This document shows, in pieces, positions 22,049-34,873 of a DNA stretch of 64,000 nt. Below the pieces are notes generated by a model, which ran no database searches, was not told the origin of the DNA, and worked only from the letters and a program-made list of their open reading frames with translations. Origin of the DNA: Stenocarpella maydis (taxonomy: Eukaryota > Ascomycota > Sordariomycetes > Diaporthales > Diaporthaceae); assembly GCA_002270565.1 (NCBI GenBank), contig NQMI01000032.1, positions 125,320 to 189,319 on the forward strand, written 5' to 3'. Position 1 is the stretch's first letter; the number at the start of each line of letters is the position of its first letter. Position numbers and translations under genes: made by a program.

Positions 22049-23507
22049 TCAGGCAGAAACGCCCAGGGCGGAGTTGAAGGCGTCAGCAGCAGCCTGGCCC
22101 TTCTCGGCGTCGGCCGCGCTGGCCGCGTCATCGCAGGCGCTCACGGCATCAGCCGAGGCCTTGCACTTGGACTGCAGCTGGCCGCAGATGAAGCTGGAGA
22201 TGACCTTGATGTTGAGGGCGCTGCCGTGGTTGAAGTCTGCCGAGTCGGCCGGCGCAAAGGACTCCTCCTTGCGGCCGTCGAGGCCGGCCGCGAACTCGAT
22301 GGCCGGGTTGGTGCAGTCCCCGAAGTCCAGGTTGGCCTGGCGGGCACGGAGCTTGCGCAGCTTCTTCGCATTGGCGGCGGCGTTGCACTCGTCCTCTGTG
22401 GTCAAGAAGGGTCAGCCACTTGAGCCTGTGTAAGGTGGGCTGGGGGCTCCATGGCCAAGTACGTACCCTGTGTAGCGCAGTCGGCGACGCTGAAGTCGCC
22501 CGATCCCGAGTTGGCCGCGCTGGCGCAGGCGTTGTGCTGGACGGAGCAGCTGCGCTGGATGGCGGCACCTTTGTTCACGAACGTAGCACCGTTGACAGAG
22601 AAGGGGCGGTCCGCATTGCCCGAGTCAATGACAGCCGGCGCCGCCCCTCCGAGATTGCCAGTGAAGGTCTGGACGTTGTTGCCCTTGGCCTGGCGACGGG
22701 CACGGCGCTTGGTGCAGCCTTGGGACGGTCAGTATGCTTTATTGTCTTGGTGTCAGGATGGGTTTGGGATATAGACATACTACTGGCAACATCTGTATCT
22801 GTAGAGTTAGACGCGGCCGCACCTGCTGCCGCACCGCCACCAGCAACGGCGGCAGCGATCTCGTCCTCGGTGACATCAGGAACAAGCAGGTTCTGAGAGA
22901 TGATGCACCCAACGGCGTCGTTGGCATCGTCGCAGGTGTTGCCGGCGCCAGTGTTGTCGTTCAGGTTGCCAGGTGCGAACGTGCCGGTCTGGATAGCCAG
23001 GTTGGGGTCCGCACCAATGGACGCCAGCTGGGCGGCGACGTCCAGGGCGATCTGCTTGTTGCCCGAGGCCTCGGCAGATGCAGGGTCCTGGTGCTGGGTG
23101 ATGGCAGCGATCTCAGGGTTCTGTGCGGTCTCGTTGCAGAGGACAGAGGCCTGGCCGACCTTGGCGGTGTTACGCTCCAGGGCCCGGAACATGATGGCGT
23201 TGGCCTGGCCCTCGACATCACCAGCCGCCTTGGCGTTGGTGAAGGCCTGGTCGGCGACGATCTGCTGCAGGCAGTCGAGGTTGTCGACTTTAGGGGCGCC
23301 CTTGGCAGCGGCAGCGTTGCCGAGGAGGGAGAAGACAGCATCCTGGATCTCAAGAGGGTTGTCCAGCTGGAGGTTGGTGTTGGTAATGCGGAGGATGGCC
23401 TCGTGAGAGTGCTCCTGGGGAACCTCACGCTTGGTCATGCGCGAGTAGGGCAGCTCACGAGCGGCAGCGAGGCCCGCGAGGGCGACAACAGTAACTTGGT
23501 ACTTCAT
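22049..23507 (-). CDS. Secreted alanine-rich cell-wall-type protein
   Basis: Three exons (22781-23507, 22467-22718, 22049-22395) with GT-AG introns of 62 and 71 bp give 441 residues. Residues 1-16 (Met-Lys-Tyr-Gln-Val-Thr then an Ala- and Leu-rich stretch) form a signal peptide. A first domain to about residue 220 is Ala-, Asn- and Asp-rich with spaced Cys. A Gly-Ala linker and Ser-Asn-Ser-Thr-Asp-Thr-Asp lead to a basic site, Lys-Arg-Arg-Ala-Arg-Arg, that suits Kex2-type cleavage. The last domain starts Asn-Val-Gln-Thr-Phe-Thr-Gly and carries Cys-Ser-Val-Gln-His-Asn-Ala-Cys and further paired Cys. This C-terminal pattern recurs in secreted proteins of filamentous fungi annotated only as cell-wall or hypothetical. 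Splicing is well supported. Function is unknown. Confidence 0.85.
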
Positions 23508-26380
23508 TTTTGCGTTGGGAGGCGAACGTGAAAGAGTGTGTGGTGAATATATAAAAATATAAGGCCCGGCCTGTCGTAGAATAGAATGATGAAAAGAGCG
23601 TCAAGCTGTAATGTTCGCAGAACGAAAGAATGAAGCCTCAAGTGAATGTGAATGTGGGATGAAAAAGACAAGACGAAAAACGACAACCTCGAGGCTTCTC
23701 AGGAGATATATAGGATGAAAACCCAGAGGGGAGAGCGGCATGGCGGCACCAAGGTCCCCCATCCCGCGTCATTGGAGTATCACCACCACACAGGACCCCT
23801 ACCGGGCGTTGTGGCATCGCGGGCCTATTTTCCGCCTGGCCGCAGAGGCCAGAAGGCAGTGACGAGTCCACATGTTGCCACCTGGGACGAATCCTCACCA
23901 TCGCCGGCAAGCTTGAGGCCCGGAATGAAACCATCACCAGAGGGGCAAATATGGGGCCCCTGCATGATGGCTGTGAACAGGGACAGTTCGGCTAGGTGGC
24001 ACAGAGATCTACCGCCAAGTGAGGGAATGTTGCATGCCCAGGGGGCAAGTGTGGAGACAGAGTTGCGGGAGCAAACTGTCATTACGATTTGACATCGACA
24101 GGCAGCCTACACCTTGTCATTCTCGGCCCCCACTGCGGTTTGAAGCGACGACATTCGATCTGATGGCGGATCCGTGAAAACGTCAGTGTGTCGTTTCGTT
24201 ATGGGTACCCACCGAGCGGGACGCTCACCAAAAAGATGCCGCCCACTTTCCCGACTCTCAATATTACTAGGCCCAAGCCCGCAAGATGTGCGAAGAGTGT
24301 TGGTAATGCGGCCTGTCTGGTCTTTCGGTCCCAATTGGTGCCGGTGAATCCCCGTTTACAGTATGTGACTGGCATACAGGGAGAGCCCACCTACCTCAGC
24401 AGCCTTGTCGCGTTGTACGCCACGCATTGGCAGGTGATCAGCCTTGCCTCTGTCGTCGTATTTGCTCGGCCGCTACCGAGGGGGCAAACCAGTTGGCACA
24501 TGGCCGTAGGCGCATGCGCTGTTGTGTTGGTGTTCGTCCGGTCCGGTTGAATTGACATCAGACGTAGATCGTGCAAATGGCGTCTCAACTTGGCCAGGGG
24601 GTAATTACACAGTACATAAAGGAGAGGAAGACTGCTTGACGTCGAGCGGCTGATTAAGCGAGGGCTTGGCTTCTGCAGGGGTATTATACACATTATACAC
24701 TGTTATACCCCAGCTAGCGTCTTTGGAGCCGCAATTCTCATACACTACACTACAGATGCAGGATAGACCAGTGGCCACCTTTTCGCCAGCGCTTGCTCCT
24801 ACGCAGTGGCTACTTCGCAACGCTCGGGACATTCTTCTGACAAGGGCTGCCTCGTAGCTTGTCCTGCCTCCACAAAGGGTGTGGCCCACTTGGACTGCGT
24901 CGGACTCGCTCGGCTCTGTCGCAGCGTTGTACCTCTGTCATGACTACTTACTAACCAAGTCTCGCGTACCCATCAGGACTACGTCGTGATCGCCAGAACG
25001 TCCGTTTTGCAAATCATCAACCCTAGCGAGCTTGCCAGGCAACATCAGACGGACTGGCACCACAAGGTCAAAGGGGCGAGGCAAGGCCAAAAGACCAGCA
25101 TCAACAAATGTGGACTGGCAGGGCCTGGGACCATCCCATCCCAAGCCCACATCACGCCTGTTGCCCGTCATCTCTCGATATTCGACCCACCGAGTTTGCA
25201 GTCGGATCTTGCGACACAGATCGCTTGACACGACGTCCTCCGCGCCGCCGTCACCCTCCTCCCCACCTCCGCGTGCACAGTGCTCATGATCTTACCAGCG
25301 CCTGCTGACAGTCTCACCGTCTCCAAGAGCCATTCAAGACCTCCCGGTGTCCGACTCAGCTGCTTCGCGTATGCATATCTAGACAAGTGTCTCTCCAACA
25401 GCCACCCCGTGATAGCCCAGCCGCATCTGGAAAGCCCAGCCGCTGGGCCAAACGCCCGAGAGCGAGTCGTGCAATGATTACCATGTCTTTTAGCATAACT
25501 CCGCCAAGAGCCTTGAAATGGAGGTTCGTACGAGTAGCCAAACACTTTGGGTAGCCAAACACCAAAGTGTACATGAAAAAAACCCTGCAACTCAGCCAGC
25601 GCCACCAGCCAGCACCACCAGCCCCGGCCAGCTGCCGAGAGCATAACCCGAGCTGCGGCAACATCTGTCCTTCCGTCCCACACACAAATCATGCGAGGGA
25701 TCCTGTCCATGCAACTTGTCACCCCGGGGAACCACATCCTCCCCTCCCGCGTAGGAGCCACATGAACAGAGGCCGTTCATTACGCTCAAACCAATGGCCA
25801 AGCGGGTGGCTGGCTGGAATCTTGCCTAGGGCACCGGTGCAGACCGGTATGCTTGGCCACGGCCGAATCGTGGTCGGTGGCGGCCGGCGTTAAAGCTTGG
25901 GTCGGGATCTGCGTTAAGGAGCAGCCGCCGGCGAGAGGACAGTCACCGACCATTTCTGAAACGGACTCTACCACACTCAAATCCCCAGCCGTCGCTCCAC
26001 CCCAGATTTCGTTTAATTCCAACTCCATTCTGAGACTCCTGCAAAAGCGACGTTCCCGTCATCCGTGGGGGCTGTCAGTTTTGGGCCAGTCCTGGTGTCA
26101 GCCAGAGTATGCCGTCACACAATCTCGGTTGCCGAGCCGCGGCTAACATAGAAAAGGGTTTATTTTCGATTTCTTAACTGCGCGAATGCTTTTGTATAAT
26201 GGCATTGCAGCGAGCCAGTCTAGAAAGTGCCCGCGCCGATATCTCCTCTCATCCGGTTCCCGTCTGGTGCCGTCTATAAAGAGTGACGACGTCGCCTCCA
26301 TCTGGTTGGTGGCAAGGAGTGGCGACGACCGCCACCGTCCGTCTCGTCATACTCTTACACCCGCTCTTTCATAACCCCAA
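23508..26380. other. Long intergenic region, no supported gene
   Basis: This 2.9-kb region lies upstream of the secreted-protein gene and beyond the end of the Rieske gene. Just upstream of 23507 a TATATA-like run on the minus strand (about 23547-23556) may be the TATA element for the secreted-protein gene. Longer ORFs (for example 25168-25761, minus) have low-complexity, Trp- and Arg-rich translations with no family resemblance and were not called. Confidence 0.5.
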
Positions 26381-27430
26381 TTAACCGATGATCAGCTTGT
26401 CCTCTTCGGGGAAGTCGTATTCGGGGATCTCGAGGTTGAGGGGGGCAGGTCCCTTGCGTATGCGTCCCGAGATATCGTAGTGGGAACCGTGGCACGGGCA
26501 GAACCATCCACCAAAGTCACCAGCCTCGCCAATTGGCACACAACCCAGATGTGTGCAGACGCCTGTTGTGTGTCAGTTCAACCTGTTTCTGAAGCCCGCG
26601 TCATGTCACCCTAGCCAGCCTCGGGGCTTGTCGGGGCCCCGAGGGTTTCTAGGGCGGCGATCTAGTAGGGCACGGTGCTTACCCAGCATGACCAGCCACT
26701 CGGGCTTCTTCACACGGTCCTCATCCGGCTGGGGATCCCGTAGGGACGCGACGTTGACCTTGTTTGCCTCGGCGATCTCGGCCTCGGTACGGTGTCGGAT
26801 GAAGACGGGCTTGCCTCGCCACTTGATGATGACCTGTGTGATGGGAGTCCCAACGTGTCAGACATTTGGTCGACCCCAGGTAGGCATGGCGCAGGCTGTA
26901 CTCACGTTCTTGCCCTCTGGGATGGAGGCAAGGTCAACCTCGACCTTGGCCATGGCCAAGACATCGGCCGATGCGGACATGTTCTTCAGGAACTCTGCAC
27001 GTCGCATCTGTCAGCATCACGACACGCATCCCACCAGCAATCCAGCCCAGACAGGTGTTTTGCATCTCGTCTCCGTGGGCCCTGGCCCCAATTGACTCCT
27101 CTCGCCCCCCAACACCCAGCCTTCTCTGCTCCCGGAAGCTGTTCGGCTCGGCTCACCTTGGATCGTGGACTTGGCTCCGGCGGCGGTGATGGCTCCCATG
27201 GCTCCGACCATGAAGTACTGGTACGTCAGGTTCTTGCTCGGGGGAGACTTGGCGGCGTAGTGGCTGAAGTCGGGGACCTTTGTGGTGGACTGCGAGCCGC
27301 GGAAGGGGCTCTCGTAGGTGGTGGTGCTGTCGGAGGGGCGGACGGCGGTCGCGGACAGGCACCGGACTGCGCTTCGGGGTGCTGCTGCAGAGCGCGCGAG
27401 GGCGCGGGCGGCGGTTGTGAGGGGTGCCAT
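26381..27430 (-). CDS. fes-1: Rieske iron-sulfur subunit of the cytochrome bc1 complex
   Basis: Four exons (27157-27430, 26906-26994, 26683-26833, 26381-26562) with introns of 162, 72 and 120 bp give 231 residues, the usual fungal length. The N-terminus (Met-Ala-Pro-Leu-Thr, many Ala, Arg and Ser, few acids) is a mitochondrial presequence. A single membrane helix near residues 75-92 is followed by the hinge, then the head domain. Cluster ligands are in Cys-Thr-His-Leu-Gly-Cys and Cys-Pro-Cys-His-Gly-Ser; the first and third Cys-His pairs bind 2Fe-2S and the other two Cys form the stabilising disulfide. The protein carries electrons from ubiquinol to cytochrome c1 in the inner membrane. The chosen start is the first ATG, directly before the presequence. 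Family and exons are secure. Confidence 0.97.
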
Positions 27431-28252
27431 GGCGACGATTACGGCGGAGGCAAAGGGACGGGTGTGGGGGTGGGCGGGCTTGCGATTGACGTCGACGACG
27501 ATGAGCTCTTTTTGCGAAACCTTGAAAGGCCCGGGGCGACAGACAGCTAACAAACTCGAGTGCCTGAGAAAACAGGCCTCGCCAATTGGAATCGCTTTGC
27601 ATCTGATTGGGCTGACGCCTGTGGCCAGGTGGGACCCACTCTACCATCCGGTAAGACCCGAAGCTGGCAGCCCTGCTGGTGATACCAGGGTTAGGGCAGG
27701 TGTCTGGCCGTTCATATATCTCGGATACCATCTTGCACATTCATGGCACCGACAGGTTCAATGCTGCATACTGAAAGCCGAGGGTCAGTTAGTGCAAGAG
27801 AAAAATACACGCACGAGATTTCAGTAACCTGGAATCGGACTCTAACTTACATGCATATCCTAGTGGTTGCGATGAGCCCACCGACTTTGTGCCCGACCAC
27901 TCATGATGCATCATTCATCAGCTTGCTAGCACTTGTACTCCAAGTCCTTCCGACCTTCCAACGTCGTATACATGTACTTGAGGTCTCAATCTCAGGAAAC
28001 CGCAGTAATTCTCGCATTCAACTTAAAAGCCCGCCTGCAATCAGTCAAATACAAGTCTGCTTTAACTGGTCCCTCTCGCAAGAGCAGATGCTCTCGTCTT
28101 TTGCTCCCCGCCAAAGACCAAATCCCATAAAGCCAATCCAACAACAGTAATTGCCTGAACTCTTCTTTGAGCTTTTCTTCGCCACCAGAGTTACACGAGC
28201 CCCCTGGTATGCAGCCACCCGGGGCAAGCCAAACAAAACAGGCCTTGGGAAT
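27431..28252. other. Intergenic upstream of the Rieske gene
   Basis: This 0.8-kb region carries the Rieske promoter and the 3' region of DDB1, both on the minus strand. The frame stays open for about 40 codons upstream of the Rieske ATG, but no in-frame ATG is seen there. No gene is supported. Confidence 0.5.
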
Positions 28253-31200
28253 CTAATGCATGCGCTTCAGCTCTTCCACAGTATTCCGCAGGTCCTCGAC
28301 GCTCGGCCCGAGCCCGTGGCAAACCTCCTCCTGCGTCTCCTCGTCCATGTCCAGGAACCTCTCGAGCACCTCGCCGTCGATGAATCGGAACGGGCCGTCG
28401 CCCTCGCGCTCGGGATTCCGGAACGACCTATACTTGTCGAGAGGGATGTTGCCCGGCGTGCGTATCCTATCCCCCAGCCTGGTCTGGAACCTCATGAGGA
28501 GGTCCTGCGCGTGGGTTGCGACTGTTCCGAAGAGATAGATGGAGCCCTCAACCTGTGGATCATGTCAGTATTAAAGAGCCTCTTTGTCGATTTGGGGATT
28601 TCCTTACCGTTCCGATGAACGCCCGCGGCACGATCATGGCACTCGGGTTGGTCTCGACGGCGATCTTCCTGATGACATTCACCTGCTCGCCCAGGTTCAT
28701 CTCGCTGATGGTTTCCATCTGCCTCTGGTCATCCAGCGTCGGGCCATCCGGATTCCTCCTAAGCACCATCAGGTTTCCGTGCGCATCCGCCTCCAGCCAT
28801 GACTGGTCATCAACGTGGCATATAGCGGTGGCCCATGCCGAATGGTAATGACGCGCACGCTCCGTCAACAGCGCCGGGCTGCCATCCTTCGGTGGGACAA
28901 ATTCTATCAGTGTGATCGACTTCATCATATCTGCCACGGCGATGATGCTCCCTTGTACAGCAAGATCCACTGGATACGTCGATGACCTATACGACGCCAC
29001 TCGGTCGAGTCTGCCCGAAGTAGAAGACTCCTCGAAGTATTTGGCCACGACCACGGTCTTGGTCAAGGAAACCACAATCATGTCGTCCATGACGGCCAGG
29101 CAACGACAGGAGCCCTTGAACTTGTAACTGAGCAGTAGGTAGGGATTCCTATCGCTGTCGACCCCTAGTACCAGGAGCCGGCCCTTCGCATTGTCGGACG
29201 GTAATGGGATGTCATCTGCCGGCAGAAACCCAGTGCCCACCAGAAACCTCTCGGCCGGGTTTCCATACGAGTCTGGAAGTGTTGCCCGGATGACGCACTC
29301 GACTATCTCGCCGGCCGACTGATCCAGCAAGAAAGGCTTACCCACATTTGCGAACACGACCTCGTCGACGAGCTTGAAGGAGCTTGTCACCACTTCTTCA
29401 CCACTCTTGAGCTCGCGCTTGATACACCCCAGACCGAAAAGCTGCTCTTTCGGAGAGTATGCGATACGGCGCACTGTTTCGCCCATCTCTAGCGGCTTGA
29501 CGTGCGTCCTCCTCTCGGTGTCGATCTTAGAGATTCTAATAGTGGACTCGGTTGCCAAAAGCACCGAATCGGGGTAAGCATCCGTGTCGAAAGAACAGAC
29601 ATATGTTGCATCCTCAGCTGTCACCGCCGAGTACACGATTCTGCCTTCTGATCCGTAAATCAGGCTGGGGTTCTCTGTGGTTGCAAAAATGTTGATGACG
29701 TCGCCGGGTTGAGGGAGCAGGTGGAAGCGGGCTTGTCGTGTGCCCAAGATGATGCTCTTCCTCCCGCTGAGCGAGAGATCTGCCCCTATATTATAGGTGA
29801 CAATGTTCCCATCCTCCATCGCTACAAAGAGCGTAGGTCCACCCGCTGTGCGCGGTAAAACCTGTACTAGGGCAAGGTCTCGAGGGATCGAGGCGTTGTC
29901 CTCCGACCTACGAAGTGACTCGCCTTTTTGTGGTTCCAATGTCGCCAGATCCACGAGCGAGAAGTTGCCTGAAGTGAAGAAGCCAACGACGCCAACATCC
30001 AGCAGGTGGGGTGAGGCATGGACGCATGCCACTTGGTTTTGGTCACTATTATGGCTTTGTCCGGAAACTGTGAGATCCTTCTCTACGTTGAGAGAAATCA
30101 GTGATTTACCGTCCACACAAATCAAGAGCCATCTGGAATTTGCCGAGGCTCCCGTGATTGTGATGCCATGAGTCGAAGGGTCCCAGGATGCGACTGCCAC
30201 CCCACTGTCTCGGTCGCAAAGCAGTGCAGCTTTTGTTGTCACCTGTAATCGCCGTCCATTTTCGAGGTCAACCGCCAGAAGTGTGTGGTCGTCCAGCACC
30301 AAGCCTTGGAAGTTTTCTACCTCTTCAACGTCGCCGGTAGGGTCGAACTTGAAAACTCGTGTTTCTGTTATGAACGTAGCAAGCAGTGTGTCGACATTTC
30401 CGGAGCTGCTGGATCGCAGGGAGAATAGCCCCCTCACGTCCTCGAAGTCTCCGAGTATTCCGATGTCCTCGAGACCGACACCACTCCGCACGCTTCGCAA
30501 ACTGCCGTCTTTGTGCACACCGCTACCCGTAACGATGCGAGCCTGACCCGAGGAGTAGGCGTTTCCGAGCTGGCTGTCGCCTTCGCGATTGCCCATGTCC
30601 ATGACGCAAAAGTCGAGAATAGGTGCGTTGTTTGGAAATACTTGAGCCAGTTGGAGGAAGCGTTTCGATTCCGGTCCCAAATCGACCTGCCATAGTTGAG
30701 AGTCGCCATAGTGAGAGCCGACAAAGAGGAAGTTGTCCATGTAGACAAGGCAACTTGCCCGGGATGTTTTGCCAATGACGGTCATCTCCAGGCCGTTAAC
30801 CTCGACTCCCGTGGTGAGGATCGTGAGAAGGTAGATCCTTCCATACTCGTCCGCGACCAAGTAGTGCCGTTCATCATAGGGGGCCCACGCAACAAATATC
30901 GAGGCCTCTTTCAAGGGCTCCGTGACTTCTGCTCGGGTTGTGTCGTCGATATATGTGACGCGAGTCTCACCAACGACAAGCACGCCGCCGAGGTAGGCCT
31001 TCGCATTGTTCGTCTCGGGGATGCGGAAGTTGTGTCTCTTCTCTTCTTCCACCCTGGGTACTGGTATTAGCATGGCAGCGCCTGGGTCCGCCAAGTCTTT
31101 CGATATTTCTCGGTCTTTTCTAGGGTCAAAACCGGAGGGCACGATGTCCTTATCATCGGATGTGAGACGGTAGACAGCGAGCTTTGCGTCGGGGGCATCA

Positions 31201-31857
31201 ACCTGTGACTGGTAGAGAAAGGCGATCTTTGGGTGGCCGGTCTCGGAGTAGAGGAAGGTGCTCGACTTGATGAAGAGTTCCGAGAGACGTGGCTGATCCA
31301 TCCAATCAATGTGGTTCACATTCTTTCCCCTCGACCGCAAGCGGGCCACAGTAAGAACGCCCTCCCACAGGTGCAGGGCCATGAAGCGGCCTGTGGGGTC
31401 CACAACACACTTGTCCTGGCTCTGAGAGTCGCGCATGAACTTCTCGCCGACATCTTGATTAAATTGTATCGTCTCGAGTTGCCTCGTCTCAGGGTCCCAG
31501 GTTAATGTGAAGTGCTGGAACCTATCGGTGCCGACGAAGAGGACGTCTGGGGTGTTGGTCTTTGGGGTGATGGTCTTGGGGGACAGCCTCTGGAGCATGG
31601 AGATGGTGCCATTTATGACGTTGGAGTGGCGGAGGACCAGCTGATTCTCGACGAGGCTGTAGATTTCGAGTCGGTTCGTCTTTCTGCATAGAGTGTTAGC
31701 ATTTGCTGAAATAGACAGATAGAGAGAGGACGCGGTGGATGTGCCGGGTGTGCGCGCTTGCTTACGCTATCACCAAGCTCTGTTCGTCGTCCCAGAGCCT
31801 CGCCTGCACAGCATGGCGTATGCTGCTAGGCCGGTGGATTGGTGCAACGTATGCCAT
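28253..31857 (-). CDS. ddb1: DDB1, UV-damaged DNA-binding protein 1 / CUL4 ligase adaptor
   Basis: Three exons (31766-31857, 28608-31683, 28253-28552) with introns of 82 and 55 bp give 1155 residues, close to the 1140 of animal DDB1. The start Met-Ala-Tyr-Val-Ala-Pro begins the first beta-propeller, and Lys-Thr-Asn-Arg-Leu-Glu-Ile-Tyr follows the first splice site as in DDB1. The middle carries the MMS1-N-type propellers and the last 350 residues the CPSF-A domain. The C-terminus (Phe-Ile-Asp-Gly-Glu-Val-Leu-Glu-Arg-Phe-Leu-Asp, ending Glu-Glu-Leu-Lys-Arg-Met-His) is diagnostic and separates it from CFT1 and RSE1. DDB1 links substrate receptors to Cullin-4 in nucleotide excision repair and replication control; in Neurospora and fission yeast it also acts with heterochromatin pathways. 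It is divergent from the LPMO gene. Confidence 0.96.
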
Positions 31858-33471
31858 GGCCCAACTGCGTGGTCTCGCTCGGCAGGCAGCGTTATGAGGA
31901 GTGAAAGAAGGGTTACGAGGCGGCCATGGGAATGCTTTCAGTCAGGTAGTGACGTTGTAGACTACATGCCATTTGGAAGCTTAAAGTGTGATGCAGATAC
32001 GAGATAATGCACCAACTTAAGCTTTGGCGAAGAGGGGGGGAAGCTCCCGAGTCCCGGCTTGGCCAACCGCTTCTGTAAGCGCCACCAGGATTTCCCGCCA
32101 CGCGCCAACGCGTCTTATTACCACTGCTGCCGTGTACACTACCGAGTACATAGGTGAACAATCTATTAACACGCCCGAAGAAGCACCAATGCGCGTTTCT
32201 TACCACTATCACGACCTAACGTTCTGGCCGACAACTCATGAGCCGGCTATCAGACAACCTCCTCGCTGGTCGATGATGTTTGGATATCATGCCCAATCCG
32301 CAGTGTTAAATCGAGCCCCCCCAAAACTTATCTGTTGCGCCAGGTCTGGTGCGAACGAGTCTATGTTTATTAGCAGGCTGGCATCGCAAGCTACATGTCA
32401 GCACGCCTCAAGCGACGGCACACTTCACCCTCACTCAACACTTGACTCGTTCTTTTACACAAGCTAGTGCTGCCTCCTTTTCCTTCTCCTTTCCACCCCT
32501 CTCTCCCTTTCCCTTCCTCTGCTTACCATTTTGAACCTTCCTCGAGCCTTGATCAGTTCACCCACCATTAACCTTTCACAAGCTTCGGGCCAGGCGCAAG
32601 CGTTATCGCGGTGATTGTTTTGCGGCTAGAACTCCATGACTACTCCTCCTTGGCTACCTAGCTACACGTACACGTCGCTGTTCCGGTTTTCTTTGGAAGG
32701 TCATCCAACATCATCTTCCACCGCCACATTTCTACCCCTCTTCTGATGTCTCTAAAGTCTTTTTCAACTTTGCTCCACGTAATGATGGCAGGTGACTAGT
32801 AGACCGACGACAGGCACGACGGGATAAGTTTTGGGATGGCCGAGGGCTCATTCCTGATTCGACGAGGCCTTGGGATGGCGATTCCTTCACGCTATATCTC
32901 GGCCCAGGAGCCGGCTTTAGCGTTCGGTGTAAGTCGCAGGTGATCACAGCCAAGCAGTCCGGCCACATTCCCTGCCCACAACAACATCAGTCAATGTTTC
33001 AATGAGCTCCCACAGAGTCCGAACCCGCGCAACGCGAGCTTGCGCCGCGGCGACCCGCCAGCCCACCCGCGTGGGGGAGAGTGCTGGACACGCTCGCTCG
33101 CCAAGCTTTAGCCACGGGACGAGACCTTCCGCTGGGGAAGCCAGCTTCTTTCCGTGAACCCCCTTTCGGATCAACACGCGAGAATCTCCGGTAATGTGGA
33201 CACACCGGCATGCTCTGAAGGGAATGGCTCATGCCGAATAAATTAAATGCACTGCAACGGCGACCACTGGTGGCCCGGGACGCCGCTTGGAGTCCTTCAA
33301 TGACAGAGGACCCCATGACGCTTTGGCTCTTTAATATGGCAGTTATATATGAGTGCTCCTGGGAGCCGGGACATGGCATGAGGTCAGAAGTGTCACACCA
33401 AGTCCCAAGTCCCGGAGTTGATCAGTTTCCAGGCCTGGAGAAAGAAATAGAGATCGCAAAGGACGCGCAAA
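31858..33471. other. Divergent promoter region between ddb1 and the LPMO gene
   Basis: This 1.6-kb non-coding region contains pyrimidine-rich tracts near 32470-32530. On the LPMO side there is a TATATAT at 33344-33350, about 120 bp before the ATG. TTTAGCC at 33107-33113 is the reverse of GGCTAAA, the type of site bound by XYR1/XlnR. GTGGGG and CTGGGG sequences near 33071 and 33131 fit the CRE1 consensus SYGGRG. Such short motifs occur by chance, so control by xylan inducers and glucose repression is only an inference. Confidence 0.35.
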
Positions 33472-34663
33472 ATGAAGTTCTCATCGCTCCTTTTCAGCGC
33501 TTCTGTCGCCTCAGCACATACCATATTTGTCCAACTTGAGGCTGGTGGCACGACGAACCCCGTCAGTTATGGCATAAGGACACCAACCTACGATGGCCCC
33601 ATCACGGACGTCACCTCGGACAGCCTTGCCTGCAATGGACCTCCCAACGACCCGAAGTCGGCCAGCAACATCATCACGGTCCAGGCAGGGTCGACTGTGA
33701 ACGCTATCTGGAGGCATACCCTGGACTCGGGCCCCAGCGATGTGATGGACGCATCCCACAAGGGTCCTACGTTGGCGTACCTCAAGAAGGTTGACAACGC
33801 CCTGACGGATACCGGTGTTGGTGGGGGATGGTGAGCGTGACCAATTAGGGCTTCGACATGTGACTAAATCAGTCAGGCTGACAGAAAGCGAAAATACAGG
33901 TTTAAGATCCAGCAGGACGGCTACAACGGAGGTGACTGGGGCACGTCTAAGGTTATCGGAAACGGCGGCATACACGCCATCACGATCCCATCCTGTATTG
34001 CCCCTGGGCAATACTTGCTGAGGGCCGAGATGATTGCGCTCCACTCCGCGAGCTCATCTGGTGGTGCTCAGCTATACATGGAGTCGGTCAAGCCTCTCTA
34101 TCTACACGTCTTTCTTTCAGTCACTGACAGGATGTCTCCTCAGATGCGCTCAGATCAACGTTGTGGGAGGAACAGGAGCCTCCACCCCGGCTACTTACAG
34201 CATCCCCGGCATCTACAAGGTTGGTAGCATACACCAGAACTCACCTCCGCGTATCCAAGAACTAACATCTGTGTAAGGCTAACGACCCGGGACTGCTGAT
34301 CAACATCTACTCAATGTGAGTGACCAGGTTTACTCCGCTACTGCCTTCAACAATACTGATACCTGCCACAGGACCGCTTCATCCACCTATGTCATCCCCG
34401 GCCCAGACCCCTTCACCTGCGGTGCTTCAGGCGGTGGGAGCCCTCAGACCTCCACTACGGCCAAGCCTGCCACATCCTCGACCACCCTCGCCACGTCAAC
34501 AAAGACCTCGTCGGCTGCATCGACTACCTCCAGTGCTTCGTCCGGTGGTGCGTGTGTCGCCAAGTATGGGCAGTGCGGAGGGACGGGGTGGACCGGCGCT
34601 ACGTGCTGCGCGTCAGGAAGCACATGCTCTGCTACAAACCAGTATTATTCGCAGTGTGTCTGA
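33472..34663 (+). CDS. AA9 lytic polysaccharide monooxygenase with C-terminal CBM1
   Basis: Five exons (33472-33830, 33900-34082, 34144-34219, 34278-34315, 34372-34663) give 315 residues. A 15-residue signal peptide ends Ala-Ser-Ala before His-Thr-Ile-Phe; the exposed N-terminal His is the copper ligand of the histidine brace. The catalytic domain shows Ala-Leu-His-Ser-Ala, where a second His is expected, and Gln-Leu-Tyr-Met-Glu-Cys-Ala-Gln-Ile-Asn-Val, the conserved C-terminal block. A Ser/Thr-rich linker leads to a family 1 cellulose-binding module (Tyr-Gly-Gln-Cys-Gly-Gly, Cys-Cys, and a final Gln-Tyr-Tyr-Ser-Gln-Cys-Val). It cleaves cellulose oxidatively outside the cell. Intron 2 uses an unusual donor, GTCGGT, needed to keep the frame. 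Convergent with the PLD-like gene. Confidence 0.95.
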
Positions 34664-34873
34664 GAGTGGGGTTTTGACTACACAGCAGGAGCATCCTGGC
34701 GATTCTTAACGCTAGGCCAGGATGATTGGTTCACCTCCCAGTGGTATGCTTCAATGGCGTGTGACGCAAGATTATATATTCAAGCCTTTCACTACTACTT
34801 TGTTACATAGAAGAGTCGACATAAAGGAATTAGAACCCGCGTATCCTAGTCCATCACCATATATATCGCCCGA

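Noticed and set aside
22734..23531. 265-codon plus-strand ORF
   Set aside because: Antisense to the spliced secreted-protein gene; composition is that of a GC-rich shadow frame.
25168..25761. 197-codon minus-strand ORF
   Set aside because: No domain, odd Trp/Arg/Gly composition, and competing open frames on both strands; looks random.
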